The notes under the pieces: model-generated
Database searches by the model: none
Seen by the model: only the letters and a program-made list of their open reading frames with translations
What the model was told of the DNA's origin: nothing
Shown: in pieces, positions 55,988 to 64,000 of the stretch
Layout: each line of letters starts with the position of its first letter
Position numbering within the stretch: the first letter of the stretch is position 1
Translations under genes and position numbers: made by a program
DNA from: JBCBSS01 sp039819065
GTDB taxonomy: Bacteria > Bacteroidota > Bacteroidia > Cytophagales > Cyclobacteriaceae
Direction of reading: 5' to 3'
Assembly (NCBI GenBank): GCA_039819065.1
Contig: JBCBSS010000005.1
Coordinates: forward strand, 1-64,000
Length of the DNA stretch: 64,000 nt

Positions 55988-55995
55988 TACATTTG
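55988..55995 (+). promoter_or_regulatory. Promoter -7 box of pyrG
   Basis: TACATTTG fits TAnnTTTG. A T-rich stretch at 55967-55975 takes the -33 position without a clear TTTG. The start would fall on or near the CCC at 55999-56001, so the leader is only about 20 bases. Nothing else is seen in the 236-base gap except a 7-bp hairpin at 55861-55881 (ATTATCA / TGATAAT), which could be an operator for the divergent SprB-like gene. Confidence 0.6.
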
Positions 55996-55996
55996 C

Positions 55997-56026
55997 ATCC
56001 CATAAGTTCAAATTAACTTATGGGAT
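55997..56026 (+). promoter_or_regulatory. Perfect hairpin enclosing the pyrG start codon
   Basis: ATCCCATAAGTT (55997-56008) pairs base for base with AACTTATGGGAT (56015-56026) around a CAAATT loop. The ATG start (56020-56022) lies inside the 3' arm. Any transcript starting at or before the first C residues would fold with its start codon buried. A start a few bases later would shorten the stem. This resembles in principle the CTP-sensitive start-site switching of enteric pyrC. Confidence 0.65.
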
Positions 56027-57642
56027 CTACGAAATACATTTTTGTTACTGGTGGAGTAACATCCTCTTTAGGTAAAGGTATCATTTCTGCATCGCTTGGC
56101 AAACTTTTGGAAGCACGAGGTTACAATGTAACCATTCAAAAATTTGACCCTTATCTTAACATAGATCCCGGAACGCTCAATCCTTATGAGCATGGTGAAT
56201 GCTACGTTACCAATGATGGGGCCGAAACTGACTTAGACCTCGGTCATTATGAACGTTTTTTGAACCACCCTACTTCTCAGGACAATAACGTTACTACTGG
56301 TAGAATTTATAATAACGTCATTACCAAAGAGAGAAAAGGGGAATATCTAGGAAAGACTGTACAAGTTATTCCGCATATCACTGACGAGATTAAGCGTAAT
56401 ATATTTCTGCTGGGTGAATCAGGGGAGCATGACTTTGTCATTACAGAAATAGGGGGATGTGTTGGTGACATCGAATCCTTACCATTCATTGAAGCTGTAA
56501 GGCAAGCCAAGTGGGATCTTGGCCCTAACAACTCAATCGTAGTTCACCTTACACTTATACCCTATCTGAAAGCGGCTAAAGAACTCAAGACAAAACCAAC
56601 GCAACACTCGGTCAAGCAACTATTAGAAGCAGGTATCCAACCTGATATCCTGGTCTGTCGCTCCGAGCAGCATATTCCGGTAGAAATTCGAAAAAAACTA
56701 GCCCTTTTCTGCAACGTGAATATCAATTCGGTCATTGAAGCACTTGATGCTGAAACGATTTATGATGTTCCGATATTGATGCGCAAAGAAAAACTTGCTG
56801 AGCGTGTGCTTGCCAAGCTAAAAATGGCAAATAAAGAGGAGCCAGACCTGGAAGATTGGAAAGCGTTCTTAGGTAAGCTTAAAAACCCAACCGAGGAGGT
56901 CAGTTTGGCCTTAATTGGTAAATATGTAGAACTTCCGGACGCGTATAAAAGTATTGTTGAGGCGTTTGTCCACGCTGGAGCACAAAATGAGTGCAAGGTT
57001 AACGTAAGCTGGATATCATCAGAGAGTATTACCGCTGAGAATGCCGAGAATTTGCTTGGTAGTTTCGACGGGATGCTTGTTGCTCCAGGTTTTGGAGAGC
57101 GAGGTATAGACGGAAAGATTGAAGCAGCCCGTTTTGCACGTGAAAATAAAGTGCCTTTCTTTGGTATTTGTTTGGGTATGCAGTGTGCAGTGGTTGAGTT
57201 TGCCAGAAATGTATTGAAAATCAAATCTGCCGCTTCTACCGAGATCGATCCAGAGGGAGCAAACCCTGTAATAGATCTTATGGAAGATCAGAAAAAGATC
57301 ATTGATCTTGGGGGTACAATGAGATTGGGTGCCTATCCTTGTAAGCTAAAAAAGGGAACAAAAGCGCACAATATTTACAATAGTGCTAACATAGAAGAAA
57401 GACATCGCCACCGATACGAGTTTAATAATAAATATCTTGATAAATTTGAAAAAGCTGGATTAAGGGCTTCTGGTATCAACCCTGATTCTAAGCTCGTAGA
57501 GGTAGTCGAGCTAAAAGATCATCCCTGGTACATTGGAACACAATATCATCCGGAGTTGAAAAGCACTGTACTTAATCCCCACCCTTTATTCGTAAGCTTT
57601 ATCAAGGCTGCTATAGATAACAAAAAGTCTGACAGTAAATAG
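56020..57642 (+). CDS. pyrG: CTP synthase
   Basis: This 540-residue enzyme makes CTP from UTP, ATP and glutamine, the last step of pyrimidine nucleotide synthesis. The synthetase domain begins KYIFVTGGVTSSLGKGI, with HITDEIK and the ITEIGGCVGDIESLPF segment. The glutaminase domain has the nucleophile in PFFGICLGMQ and the HPEL motif in QYHPELKS. Length is typical. ATG at 56020 is the only start that gives the family N terminus (MGSTKYIFV), although it is buried in a 12-bp hairpin at the 5' end of the likely transcript. yidC follows 22 bases after the stop, so the two genes probably share an mRNA that ends in the terminator at 59574-59620. Confidence 0.97.
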   Translation: MGSTKYIFVTGGVTSSLGKGIISASLGKLLEARGYNVTIQKFDPYLNIDPGTLNPYEHGECYVTNDGAETDLDLGHYERFLNHPTSQDNNVTTGRIYNNVITKERKGEYLGKTVQVIPHITDEIKRNIFLLGESGEHDFVITEIGGCVGDIESLPFIEAVRQAKWDLGPNNSIVVHLTLIPYLKAAKELKTKPTQHSVKQLLEAGIQPDILVCRSEQHIPVEIRKKLALFCNVNINSVIEALDAETIYDVPILMRKEKLAERVLAKLKMANKEEPDLEDWKAFLGKLKNPTEEVSLALIGKYVELPDAYKSIVEAFVHAGAQNECKVNVSWISSESITAENAENLLGSFDGMLVAPGFGERGIDGKIEAARFARENKVPFFGICLGMQCAVVEFARNVLKIKSAASTEIDPEGANPVIDLMEDQKKIIDLGGTMRLGAYPCKLKKGTKAHNIYNSANIEERHRHRYEFNNKYLDKFEKAGLRASGINPDSKLVEVVELKDHPWYIGTQYHPELKSTVLNPHPLFVSFIKAAIDNKKSDSK

Positions 57643-57664
57643 AAATTAATTACCATTACCGATT

Positions 57665-59524
57665 ATGGATAGAAACCAAGCCATAGGTTTAGTACTATTA
57701 TCAATATTACTCATAGTATATTTTCAGTTCTTTGCTCCTGAACCTGAGCCTATTGTCGAGGAAAGCACTTCTCAAACAGAACAGGTAGAACAAAAGGCCG
57801 AACAACCAAAAGAAGCCGTAATTCAATCTACACCCGACACAACGACCGTCAGTGATTCCGTCTCATCTTTGGTTAACAGCCAGCAGTACGGCGCATTTGC
57901 TCTTGGGCTTAATGGCTCAGCCAAGGAATTTACATTGGAAAATAAAAAAGTGTTGATCGTACTGACCAATCAGGGAGCAAACATCAAAGAAGTTCGACTG
58001 AAAGACTTTTTGACATATAGCAAGAGCCCGCTTATTCTGGCAGATGAAGCAAGCAGTACTAAATCATTGAAATTTCGACACACTGATGTCCAATCCAATT
58101 TCAATAACACACTTGACTTAAATGATCGAAAATTCTTTTACAAAGGAGAAACTGCCGAATTTAATGACACCACACGAGTTACATTTACTTATGCACTAAC
58201 CGGAGGCCGATTTGTAAAGCAAATCTATACCTTACCTAAAGAAGGTTATAAGTTAGGGTACGAAGTAGAGTTCAGTGATGCCAATATCGTAGCTAGTGAT
58301 GCGCTGGAATATTCTTGGACTAATAACCTGAAGTTATTGGAAAATGATATCGCTGTAAGCAGAAGCAAGGCCACCATCAATTATTACACAGCGGATGGAG
58401 ATTTTGACGGCTTGAGTGAGACATCTACGGATTACGAAGAAGAAACGCTATCATCACCCACAAAATGGGTGGCTATGAAACAAAAATTCTTTACCGCAGC
58501 ATTCATTGCCGATAGCACCTTCTCCCGAGGTAAAGTCTCAACCAATGCTGATGAAGGTAATCCGCAGGTAGTTAAAACCGCTGCAGTAGATTTGGCCATA
58601 CCGGTTTCAAGCATCAATAATGGAAAGGCCTCTTTCCAGTATTATTTTGGGCCTAATGATTATAGCCTTCTAAAGAAAGTTACAGAAGGGTTTTCCGAAA
58701 ATTTGAGTTTGGGGTGGCCACCGGTAAGTTGGGTAAATAAGGGGATCATTATTCCTCTATTCAAGTTTCTCGAAAGAGGCATAGCCAATTATGGTATAAT
58801 CATTATTCTCATAGTCTTTATCATCAAGCTTTGTCTCTCACCGCTGTCCTACAAGTCGTATCTCTCTATGGCTAAAATGAAGGTTTTAAAGCCGGAGCTA
58901 GACGAAATCAAAAAGAGAAATGAAGATGATATGTCTAAGGTTCAGCAAGAACAAATGAAGCTCTATCGTCAAGTCGGTGTGAATCCAATAAGCGGTTGTA
59001 TACCGATGCTACTTCAAATGCCCATACTTTTTGCCATGTTCTATTTCTTTCCAAAATCAATAGAACTTAGGCAACAAGCATTCTTATGGGCCGATGATTT
59101 ATCAACTTATGATGCCATTCTTACCTGGGAGGCACAGATCCCATTGCTAAGTTCCATTTATGGAAATCACGTTAGCTTGTTCACTTTGTTGATGACGTTA
59201 TCTACAATACTATACACCTGGTCTAATAATCAGGTAAGTTCAGTACAAGGGCCGATGAAGTCAATTGGTTATGTAATGCCAATTGTATTTATGTTTGTCC
59301 TCAACTCGTTCCCAGCAGCTTTGAGCTTCTACTATTTCGTTTCAAACTTGGTGACCTTTGGCCAACAGGCGTTAATCAGGCGATTTGTGGATGACTCGAA
59401 AATCAAAGCGATTCTGGACGAGAACAAAAAGAAAAATGTCAATAAGAAGAAGTCCAAATTCCAAATGCGGCTTGAAGAAGCCATGAAAGCAGGACAGGAA
59501 TCCAAGAAAAAGGGCAAAAAGTAA
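57665..59524 (+). CDS. yidC: Membrane protein insertase YidC
   Basis: The 619-residue product inserts and folds proteins in the inner membrane, alone or with SecYEG. It starts with a membrane helix (AIGLVLLSILLIVYFQFFA), followed by a large periplasmic domain and the conserved five-helix core from about residue 360 (NYGIIIILIVFIIKLCLSPLS, NPISGCIPMLLQMPILFAMF, ALSFYYFVSNLVTFGQQALI). The C terminus is a long basic tail (KKKNVNKKKSKFQ) as in many Bacteroidota YidC proteins, thought to contact ribosomes. The gene is co-directional with pyrG and probably in one operon, a common order in this phylum. Confidence 0.97.
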   Translation: MDRNQAIGLVLLSILLIVYFQFFAPEPEPIVEESTSQTEQVEQKAEQPKEAVIQSTPDTTTVSDSVSSLVNSQQYGAFALGLNGSAKEFTLENKKVLIVLTNQGANIKEVRLKDFLTYSKSPLILADEASSTKSLKFRHTDVQSNFNNTLDLNDRKFFYKGETAEFNDTTRVTFTYALTGGRFVKQIYTLPKEGYKLGYEVEFSDANIVASDALEYSWTNNLKLLENDIAVSRSKATINYYTADGDFDGLSETSTDYEEETLSSPTKWVAMKQKFFTAAFIADSTFSRGKVSTNADEGNPQVVKTAAVDLAIPVSSINNGKASFQYYFGPNDYSLLKKVTEGFSENLSLGWPPVSWVNKGIIIPLFKFLERGIANYGIIIILIVFIIKLCLSPLSYKSYLSMAKMKVLKPELDEIKKRNEDDMSKVQQEQMKLYRQVGVNPISGCIPMLLQMPILFAMFYFFPKSIELRQQAFLWADDLSTYDAILTWEAQIPLLSSIYGNHVSLFTLLMTLSTILYTWSNNQVSSVQGPMKSIGYVMPIVFMFVLNSFPAALSFYYFVSNLVTFGQQALIRRFVDDSKIKAILDENKKKNVNKKKSKFQMRLEEAMKAGQESKKKGKK

Positions 59525-59535
59525 TTTGATACAAA

Positions 59536-59565
59536 AGGGCTGTTATTAGTGCATAAAACAGCCCT
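59536..59565 (+). terminator. Upstream hairpin after yidC
   Basis: AGGGCTGTT and AACAGCCCT form a perfect 9-bp stem with a 12-base loop just after the yidC stop. No T-tract follows, so it may act with the terminator beyond it. Confidence 0.5.
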
Positions 59566-59573
59566 CGACCAAG

Positions 59574-59620
59574 GGTCAATTTTCTTTTTAATATCTAAGA
59601 AAATTGACCTTTTTATTTTA
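59574..59620 (+). terminator. Strong intrinsic terminator of the pyrG-yidC operon
   Basis: GGTCAATTTTCTT (59574-59586) and its exact complement (59597-59609) form a 13-bp stem followed at once by TTTTTATTTTAT. Confidence 0.9.
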
Positions 59621-59711
59621 TAGCCTTTTGACCTTCATGTACTTCCAGATGGTCATTGACATAGTTCAAAATGAGTTTCATTTGATGCACTAGATAATTC
59701 GATTAAACTTC

Positions 59712-59719
59712 TATCTTTG
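59712..59719 (+). promoter_or_regulatory. Candidate -7 box of the hydrolase-parAB operon
   Basis: TATCTTTG fits TAnnTTTG. A TTTG lies too far upstream (59681) for a normal spacing. Transcription would begin near 59725, 30 bases before the GTG start. Confidence 0.5.
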
Positions 59720-59754
59720 TAGCCCTAACATTTCAAACATCGACAAAGCGGAAC

Positions 59755-60441
59755 GTGAATTTGGAAATCACTTACTATGGTCACTCCTCTTTTGAGGTAT
59801 CAGTTGCAAGCAAAAAACTATTATTCGATCCATTTATAACACCCAACGAACTAGCAAAAGATGTTAATATCCAAAGCATAGTTCCGGATTATATTCTATT
59901 GTCGCACGGTCATGCTGACCATGTGGCTGATGTGGAAAGAATTTACGCCAACGGTGCCGCCAAGATCATTTCCAATTTCGAAGTGGTTACGTGGTTCCAG
60001 ACAAAGGGGCTCGACAATGTTCACCCTATGAACCACGGTGGCAGCTGGAGGTTTGATTTTGGAAGGGTAAAGATGGTCAGCGCAGTACATAGCAGTAGCA
60101 TGCCAGATGGTTCATACGGTGGTAATGCAATTGGTTTTGTGATCGAAGCTGACGGCATCACTTTTTACTACGCAGGTGATACAGCCCTTACTTTGGACAT
60201 GCAATTGATCAAAGAGGAATTTGACATCGATTTTGCCTTCCTTCCCATAGGAGATAACTTCACCATGGATATCCATGATGCCTTTAAGGCCGCAAAGTTT
60301 GTAGGCACTAATAAGGTAGTAGCCATGCATTTCGACACTTTTCCTTATATAGAAATAGACAAAGAAGCAGTTAAAAAGTTGGCTAGTCAGAATGATGTAG
60401 AACTCATCTTGCCAGAGATAGGCAACACTTTTAAAATTTAA
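59755..60441 (+). CDS. UPF0173-type metallo-beta-lactamase-fold hydrolase
   Basis: The 228-residue protein has the metallo-beta-lactamase metal site LSHGHADHVADVERI near the N terminus, a second His in AVHSSSMPDGSYGG and an Asp in FYYAGDTALTLDM, then KVVAMHFDTFP. This matches the UPF0173 family (YtkL type), predicted Zn-dependent hydrolases of unknown substrate. Start: GTG at 59755 gives MNLEITYYGHSSFEV, the family N terminus, and no better ATG is available. It is the first gene of a run with parA and parB, eight bases before parA, so it may be co-transcribed with the segregation genes. Confidence 0.88.
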   Translation: MNLEITYYGHSSFEVSVASKKLLFDPFITPNELAKDVNIQSIVPDYILLSHGHADHVADVERIYANGAAKIISNFEVVTWFQTKGLDNVHPMNHGGSWRFDFGRVKMVSAVHSSSMPDGSYGGNAIGFVIEADGITFYYAGDTALTLDMQLIKEEFDIDFAFLPIGDNFTMDIHDAFKAAKFVGTNKVVAMHFDTFPYIEIDKEAVKKLASQNDVELILPEIGNTFKI

Positions 60442-60449
60442 TTCAGTCA

Positions 60450-61223
60450 ATGGGTAAAATAATAGCATTAGCTAATCAAAAAGGCGGTGTTGGAAAAACC
60501 ACATCCGCAATAAACTTATCAGCCAGCTTAGCCGCTCTCGAACATAAAACATTGGTGGTAGATGCTGATCCTCAGGCCAATTCGACTTCAGGACTGAGCA
60601 TTAACCCTAAGGAGGTAGAGGTAAGCATATACGAGTGTATGGTTAACGGTGTAGCTGCTAAAGACGCCATCGTTGAAACTGACATTGACTATCTACACGT
60701 ATTGCCATCCCATATTAACCTGGTAGGTGCAGAAGTGGAGATGGTGAATATCGAAAAGCGCGAGGAAAAAATGCGAGCGGCCTTGGCTCCCATCAAGGAC
60801 GATTACGATTTCATTTTGATAGATTGCTCACCATCATTGGGTTTAATTACCATTAACGCTTTAACTGCCGCGAACTCCGTTGTGGTACCTGTTCAATGTG
60901 AATACTTTGCTTTGGAAGGTTTAGGTAAACTGCTCAATACCATTAAGATCATTCAATCACGGCTGAACACTAACCTGGAAATAGAGGGCATATTACTTAC
61001 CATGTATGACGTAAGGCTTAACCTTTCAAATCAGGTTGTGGACGAAGTAAAAACTCACTTCAATAAGATGGTTTTTGAGACCATTATCCCACGTAACATT
61101 AAATTGAGTGAATCGCCCAGCTTTGGACTACCTGCTATAGCACATGATGCTGAAAGTAAGGGAGCCCTGAGTTATCTCAACTTGGCAAAGGAAATATTGG
61201 AAAAGAACGGAGTTTCTAAATAA
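60450..61223 (+). CDS. parA: Chromosome partitioning ATPase ParA (Soj type)
   Basis: The 257 residues hold the deviant Walker A motif QKGGVGKTT, the switch segment VVDADPQANSTSGL, the Walker B segment DFILIDCSPSLGL, and the ECFALEGL-like PVQCEYFALEGLGKL stretch. It is the short chromosomal type without an N-terminal DNA-binding domain. ParA binds DNA in its ATP dimer form and is released by ParB, moving the origin region to daughter cells. parB follows 23 bases later. I saw no clear parS site in the window. Confidence 0.96.
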   Translation: MGKIIALANQKGGVGKTTSAINLSASLAALEHKTLVVDADPQANSTSGLSINPKEVEVSIYECMVNGVAAKDAIVETDIDYLHVLPSHINLVGAEVEMVNIEKREEKMRAALAPIKDDYDFILIDCSPSLGLITINALTAANSVVVPVQCEYFALEGLGKLLNTIKIIQSRLNTNLEIEGILLTMYDVRLNLSNQVVDEVKTHFNKMVFETIIPRNIKLSESPSFGLPAIAHDAESKGALSYLNLAKEILEKNGVSK

Positions 61224-61246
61224 TTAAAACATTAAGCCTGTAGCGA

Positions 61247-62152
61247 ATGAGTAAAAAACCAGCAAAAAAAAGGTCGGCTTTAGGAAGAGGTTTAGGAGCA
61301 TTGTTGGAAGATTCGCCCTCATCGACAACTTCAATAGCGAAAGAAGGAATTGTACCCAACGTCGGATCGATCAATGAGATCGCTTTAGAGGATATAGACG
61401 TAAACCCATTCCAGCCAAGAACTCACTTTGATGATGACGCACTTAATGAATTAGCAGATTCTATTAAGACGCAGGGGATTATTCAGCCTATTACCGTTCG
61501 TAAGTTGGCCCAAAATAAATTCCAGCTTATCTCAGGTGAGAGAAGGTTTCAAGCATCCAAAAGAGCGGGATTAGAGAAAGTACCTGCATACGTACGCATG
61601 GCGGATGACCAGCAAATGCTGGAAATGGCGCTTATCGAGAATATTCAAAGAGAGAACCTAAACGCCATAGAGATAGCACTCAGTTATCAGCGGCTAATTA
61701 CTGAGTGTGATCTCAAACAGGAGCAACTTGGTGATAGAGTGGGTAAGAATAGAACTACGGTAAACAATTACCTAAGATTACTTAAGTTACCGCCAGATAT
61801 TCAGGCTGCGCTTAGAGATAAGAAAATATCAATGGGTCACGCCAGGGCCTTAGTGAACATAGAAAACGTTGATCTCCAATTACATATATTCAATCGAGCG
61901 ATTGAAGAAGATCTTTCAGTAAGAAAAATCGAAGCACTGGTTAGAGAGGCAATGAGTGAGAAGCCTGAGCCGGTTGCTCAAAAGACTGAGGTATCTGAAA
62001 ACCCGGAAATCAAACAATTACAGTCTCGGTTGACGTCTCACTTCGGTACGAAAGTTGTTATTAAAGCTGACAACAAAAACAAAGGAGAAATCAAAATTCC
62101 ATTCCTATCTACTGATGACCTCAATAGGATATTGGATATTTTGGACGCTTAA
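61247..62152 (+). CDS. parB: Chromosome partitioning protein ParB
   Basis: The 301-residue protein starts with a basic ParA-contact segment (KKRSALGRGLGALLED), has the CTPase fold with GERRFQA and ENIQRENLN and a PFQPR motif near residue 54, then a helix-turn-helix (QLGDRVGKNRTTVNNYLRLL) for parS binding and a C-terminal dimerisation region (KGEIKIPFLSTDDLNRILDI). ParB slides on DNA as a CTP-closed clamp around parS. The gene is in the parA operon. A DUF5683-like gene and dapB follow closely. Confidence 0.96.
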   Translation: MSKKPAKKRSALGRGLGALLEDSPSSTTSIAKEGIVPNVGSINEIALEDIDVNPFQPRTHFDDDALNELADSIKTQGIIQPITVRKLAQNKFQLISGERRFQASKRAGLEKVPAYVRMADDQQMLEMALIENIQRENLNAIEIALSYQRLITECDLKQEQLGDRVGKNRTTVNNYLRLLKLPPDIQAALRDKKISMGHARALVNIENVDLQLHIFNRAIEEDLSVRKIEALVREAMSEKPEPVAQKTEVSENPEIKQLQSRLTSHFGTKVVIKADNKNKGEIKIPFLSTDDLNRILDILDA

Positions 62153-62157
62153 CCACT

Positions 62158-62751
62158 ATGAAACTCAAGTTCAGCTTTACAGTCCTTTTGACGGTATTAT
62201 GCCTTTTGCATACTAAGGTAGATGCTCAGGATGTACCTTTAGAAGATCAACCACTTAATCAGGAAGTTACAGGCGCAGTGCCAGATACGCTCTTGATAGA
62301 GAACCAATCCCCTTTTATTCCTAGAAGGGCTTCTCTATATTCTGCCATTTTCCCGGGACTAGGCCAGGTATATAATAAAGACTATTGGAAGCTTCCACTA
62401 GTATACGGAGCACTCATTGGTTTGGGGATAGCAGTAGATTTCAGGAACGACCGACTACTAGGGTTGACCGAGGATTTATTCTTGGTAATTGATGGTAATG
62501 ACCCTGTAAACTTTGAAATACGAACGGAACAGGGTCTTAGAAATGCAATAGACCAGGAACGACGAGATAGGGATTATTTGATCATTCTAACTGGAGTAGC
62601 TTACCTCCTACAAATTGCGGAAGCGCATATATCTGCTCATTTAAAGGAATTCAAACTAAACGATAACCTCAAGGTGAGTTTAGAACCCGACTTCGAGCCA
62701 ATATTCCAATCGCATTTCAGCACAGGCATCGCATTAAAATTTAAGTTCTAA
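62158..62751 (+). CDS. DUF5683-like membrane protein
   Basis: The 197 residues have a signal peptide (FTVLLTVLCLLHTKVDA) and a conserved core (SLYSAIFPGLGQVYNKDYWKLP then VYGALIGLGIAV), with a second hydrophobic stretch (DYLIILTGVAYLLQIAEAHISAHL). This is the family usually found between parB and dapB in Bacteroidota; function unknown. The motif AIFPGLGQVYNK...WK suggests a membrane-anchored protein of the envelope. It is six bases after parB and two before dapB, so it is part of the same operon. Confidence 0.87.
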   Translation: MKLKFSFTVLLTVLCLLHTKVDAQDVPLEDQPLNQEVTGAVPDTLLIENQSPFIPRRASLYSAIFPGLGQVYNKDYWKLPLVYGALIGLGIAVDFRNDRLLGLTEDLFLVIDGNDPVNFEIRTEQGLRNAIDQERRDRDYLIILTGVAYLLQIAEAHISAHLKEFKLNDNLKVSLEPDFEPIFQSHFSTGIALKFKF

Positions 62752-62752
62752 A

Positions 62753-63472
62753 ATGAACATTCTTATTCTAGGATACGGTAAAATGGGCAGAGCCATAGAA
62801 GCTATTGCTATCAACCGTGGTCATACCATTACCCATAAAGCCACGATAGAAGATCAAGCATCAATCGCAGATTTAGATACGACCGACGTAGATGTAGCTA
62901 TAGAATTCACTCAGCCTGATGCCGCGGTCGATAACATTAAGTTTTGCATTGACCGGGGAATACCAATCGTATCCGGTACAACTGGCTGGCTATCGGAGAA
63001 ACCAAGCATAGATCAATACTGCAATGATAAGAACGGGGCTTTCTTTTATGCCTCCAACTTCAGTGTAGGTGTAAACCTATTCTTTAAGGTCAACGAATTC
63101 TTGGCCAAACTCATGAACAAGTACGATCAGTATGCCATTGGTATGGAAGAAATTCACCATACCGAAAAGAAAGATGCACCAAGTGGCACAGCCATAACTC
63201 TTGCAGAGGGCATAATCAACTACGTCGACCGCACTAAGGGATGGGCTGGGGATCGAAAAGAGGTTGGAGCTAACGAAATACCCATTGATTCTTTAAGAAT
63301 CGATAAGGTACCAGGGACTCATACTATTAAGTACAGTTCATCGGTTGATGAAATAGAAATAAAACACACGGCACATTCGAGAGAAGGGTTTGCTATGGGG
63401 GCTGTATTGGTATCAGAATGGATAATAGACAAAAAAGGGTCTTTATCCATGGATGATTTCCTCAAAATTTGA
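62753..63472 (+). CDS. dapB: 4-hydroxy-tetrahydrodipicolinate reductase
   Basis: DapB reduces hydroxy-tetrahydrodipicolinate with NAD(P)H in the route to meso-diaminopimelate and lysine. The 239 residues include the nucleotide-binding GYGKMGRAI, the IVSGTTGW segment, the catalytic and substrate motif EIHHTEKKDAPSGTA, and a C-terminal HTAHSREGFAMGAV stretch. The enzyme is shorter than that of Proteobacteria, as is usual in this phylum. It is co-directional with the par genes and lepB. Diaminopimelate feeds cell-wall synthesis, so its operon with segregation and protein export genes links growth functions. Confidence 0.96.
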   Translation: MNILILGYGKMGRAIEAIAINRGHTITHKATIEDQASIADLDTTDVDVAIEFTQPDAAVDNIKFCIDRGIPIVSGTTGWLSEKPSIDQYCNDKNGAFFYASNFSVGVNLFFKVNEFLAKLMNKYDQYAIGMEEIHHTEKKDAPSGTAITLAEGIINYVDRTKGWAGDRKEVGANEIPIDSLRIDKVPGTHTIKYSSSVDEIEIKHTAHSREGFAMGAVLVSEWIIDKKGSLSMDDFLKI

Positions 63473-63501
63473 GTAGGTTCCAAAGAAAACAGAAATTTTA
63501 A

Positions 63502-63519
63502 ATATTCTTGTAAGAATAT
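63502..63519. promoter_or_regulatory. Small palindrome between dapB and lepB
   Basis: ATATTCTT-GT-AAGAATAT is a perfect 8-bp inverted repeat with a two-base centre. No T-tract follows. It could be an operator or weak hairpin upstream of lepB; a near -7 box TACTATTG (63532-63539) follows it. Confidence 0.35.
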
Positions 63520-63566
63520 ACACCCTTGATATACTATTGTGGTGAACAAGCTAATATGATTCAGTA

Positions 63567-64000
63567 ATGTCAAAGTTCAACATTTTCAAAAGGAAGAAAA
63601 AGGAAGATAAAAAGCCTAAATCAAAGGTTAGAGAGTGGGTCGATGCCATTGTGTTTGCTGTTGTTGCGGCAACAATTATCAGGTGGCTGATTATGGAGGC
63701 TTTTACCATCCCCACCCCTTCTATGGAAAACTCACTGCTCGTAGGTGATTTTCTCTTTGTTAGTAAACTACACTACGGAACGAGAACGCCGCAAACTCCA
63801 TTGCAGATGCCATTAACACATCAAACGATATGGTGGACAGATATTCCTTCTTATCTGAATTGGATCAAACTCCCTCAATATCGCCTACCAGGTTTCACTT
63901 CTGTAAAGCGTAATGATGTGGTGGTGTTTAATTATCCTCCAGAGGATCATCCGGTTGACCTCAAGACCAATTACATCAAAAGGTGCGTTGGTCTACCTGG
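63567..64000 (+). CDS. lepB: Signal peptidase I, N-terminal part (cut by window edge)
   Basis: The visible 144 codons start at ATG 63567 with a basic cytoplasmic tail (MSKFNIFKRKKKEDKKPKSK), then a membrane helix (AIVFAVVAATIIRWLIM), the catalytic Ser in FTIPTPSMENSLLVGDFLF, and further on YIKRCVGLPG with the general-base Lys. The central insert before VKRNDVVVFNY is longer than in E. coli LepB, as is common in Bacteroidota. The enzyme removes signal peptides of exported proteins on the periplasmic side. The gene continues beyond the window. Confidence 0.95.
   Translation, partial: MSKFNIFKRKKKEDKKPKSKVREWVDAIVFAVVAATIIRWLIMEAFTIPTPSMENSLLVGDFLFVSKLHYGTRTPQTPLQMPLTHQTIWWTDIPSYLNWIKLPQYRLPGFTSVKRNDVVVFNYPPEDHPVDLKTNYIKRCVGLP

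Noticed and set aside
59755..62152. parS site near parAB
   Set aside because: I looked for a TGTT-CACGTG-AACA type 16-mer near the par genes and saw none; a motif search over the genome would be needed.

Overview
The window looks like chromosomal DNA of a Bacteroidota bacterium, most probably of the order Cytophagales. The evidence is the TAnnTTTG promoter boxes, the scarcity of Shine-Dalgarno motifs, two proteins ending in the gliding-motility type of type IX secretion (T9SS) C-terminal domain each followed by a PorP/SprF-like protein, the parA-parB-(DUF5683-like)-dapB-lepB gene order, and a ribosomal protein THX start at the left edge. No transposase, phage gene, tRNA, rRNA or CRISPR array was seen.

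Region 1 (1-4,040) is small unlinked genes among decayed DNA: the first codons of THX, an M13 metallopeptidase lipoprotein, a GNAT acetyltransferase, two small hypothetical genes, a MITE-like element with a 5-bp target duplication, a decayed copy of the acetyltransferase 3' end, two REPIN-like palindromic units and a perfect 30-bp palindrome.

Region 2 (4,323-35,932) is the most unusual part. Eight minus-strand genes run in one direction: an OmpH-like chaperone, a lipoprotein, a 2,678-residue repeat/Fn3/LRR protein, a 1,930-residue SpvB-like/PKD protein, a 2,154-residue YD/RHS protein, a coiled-coil protein with a probable outer-membrane barrel end, and two TPR-CHAT proteases that appear exported and membrane anchored. 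Divergent from the first of these is a sigma factor gene followed by a membrane anti-sigma-like TPR protein. I read this as a candidate envelope system: a regulatory pair, periplasmic chaperoning, a split RHS/Tc-like shell, and periplasmic proteases that may feed back on the anti-sigma protein. The functional link is inference. A decayed M20-type hydrolase lies between the two CHAT genes.

Region 3 (35,929-41,408) is mostly housekeeping: a C2-like small protein, the SRP RNA, a small transaldolase, an FtsE-like ATPase, an ECF sigma/anti-sigma pair, a TPR protein and a CCA-adding-type nucleotidyltransferase.

Region 4 (41,801-55,783) holds two tandem modules, each a giant T9SS cargo (2,643 residues with SprB repeats; 1,247 residues with PKD domains) followed by its own PorP/SprF-like gene.

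Region 5 (56,020-64,000) is plus-strand core genes: pyrG, yidC, a UPF0173-like metal hydrolase, parA, parB, a DUF5683-like membrane protein, dapB and the start of lepB. The pyrG start codon lies inside a perfect 12-bp stem directly downstream of a promoter -7 box, a possible nucleotide-sensing leader.
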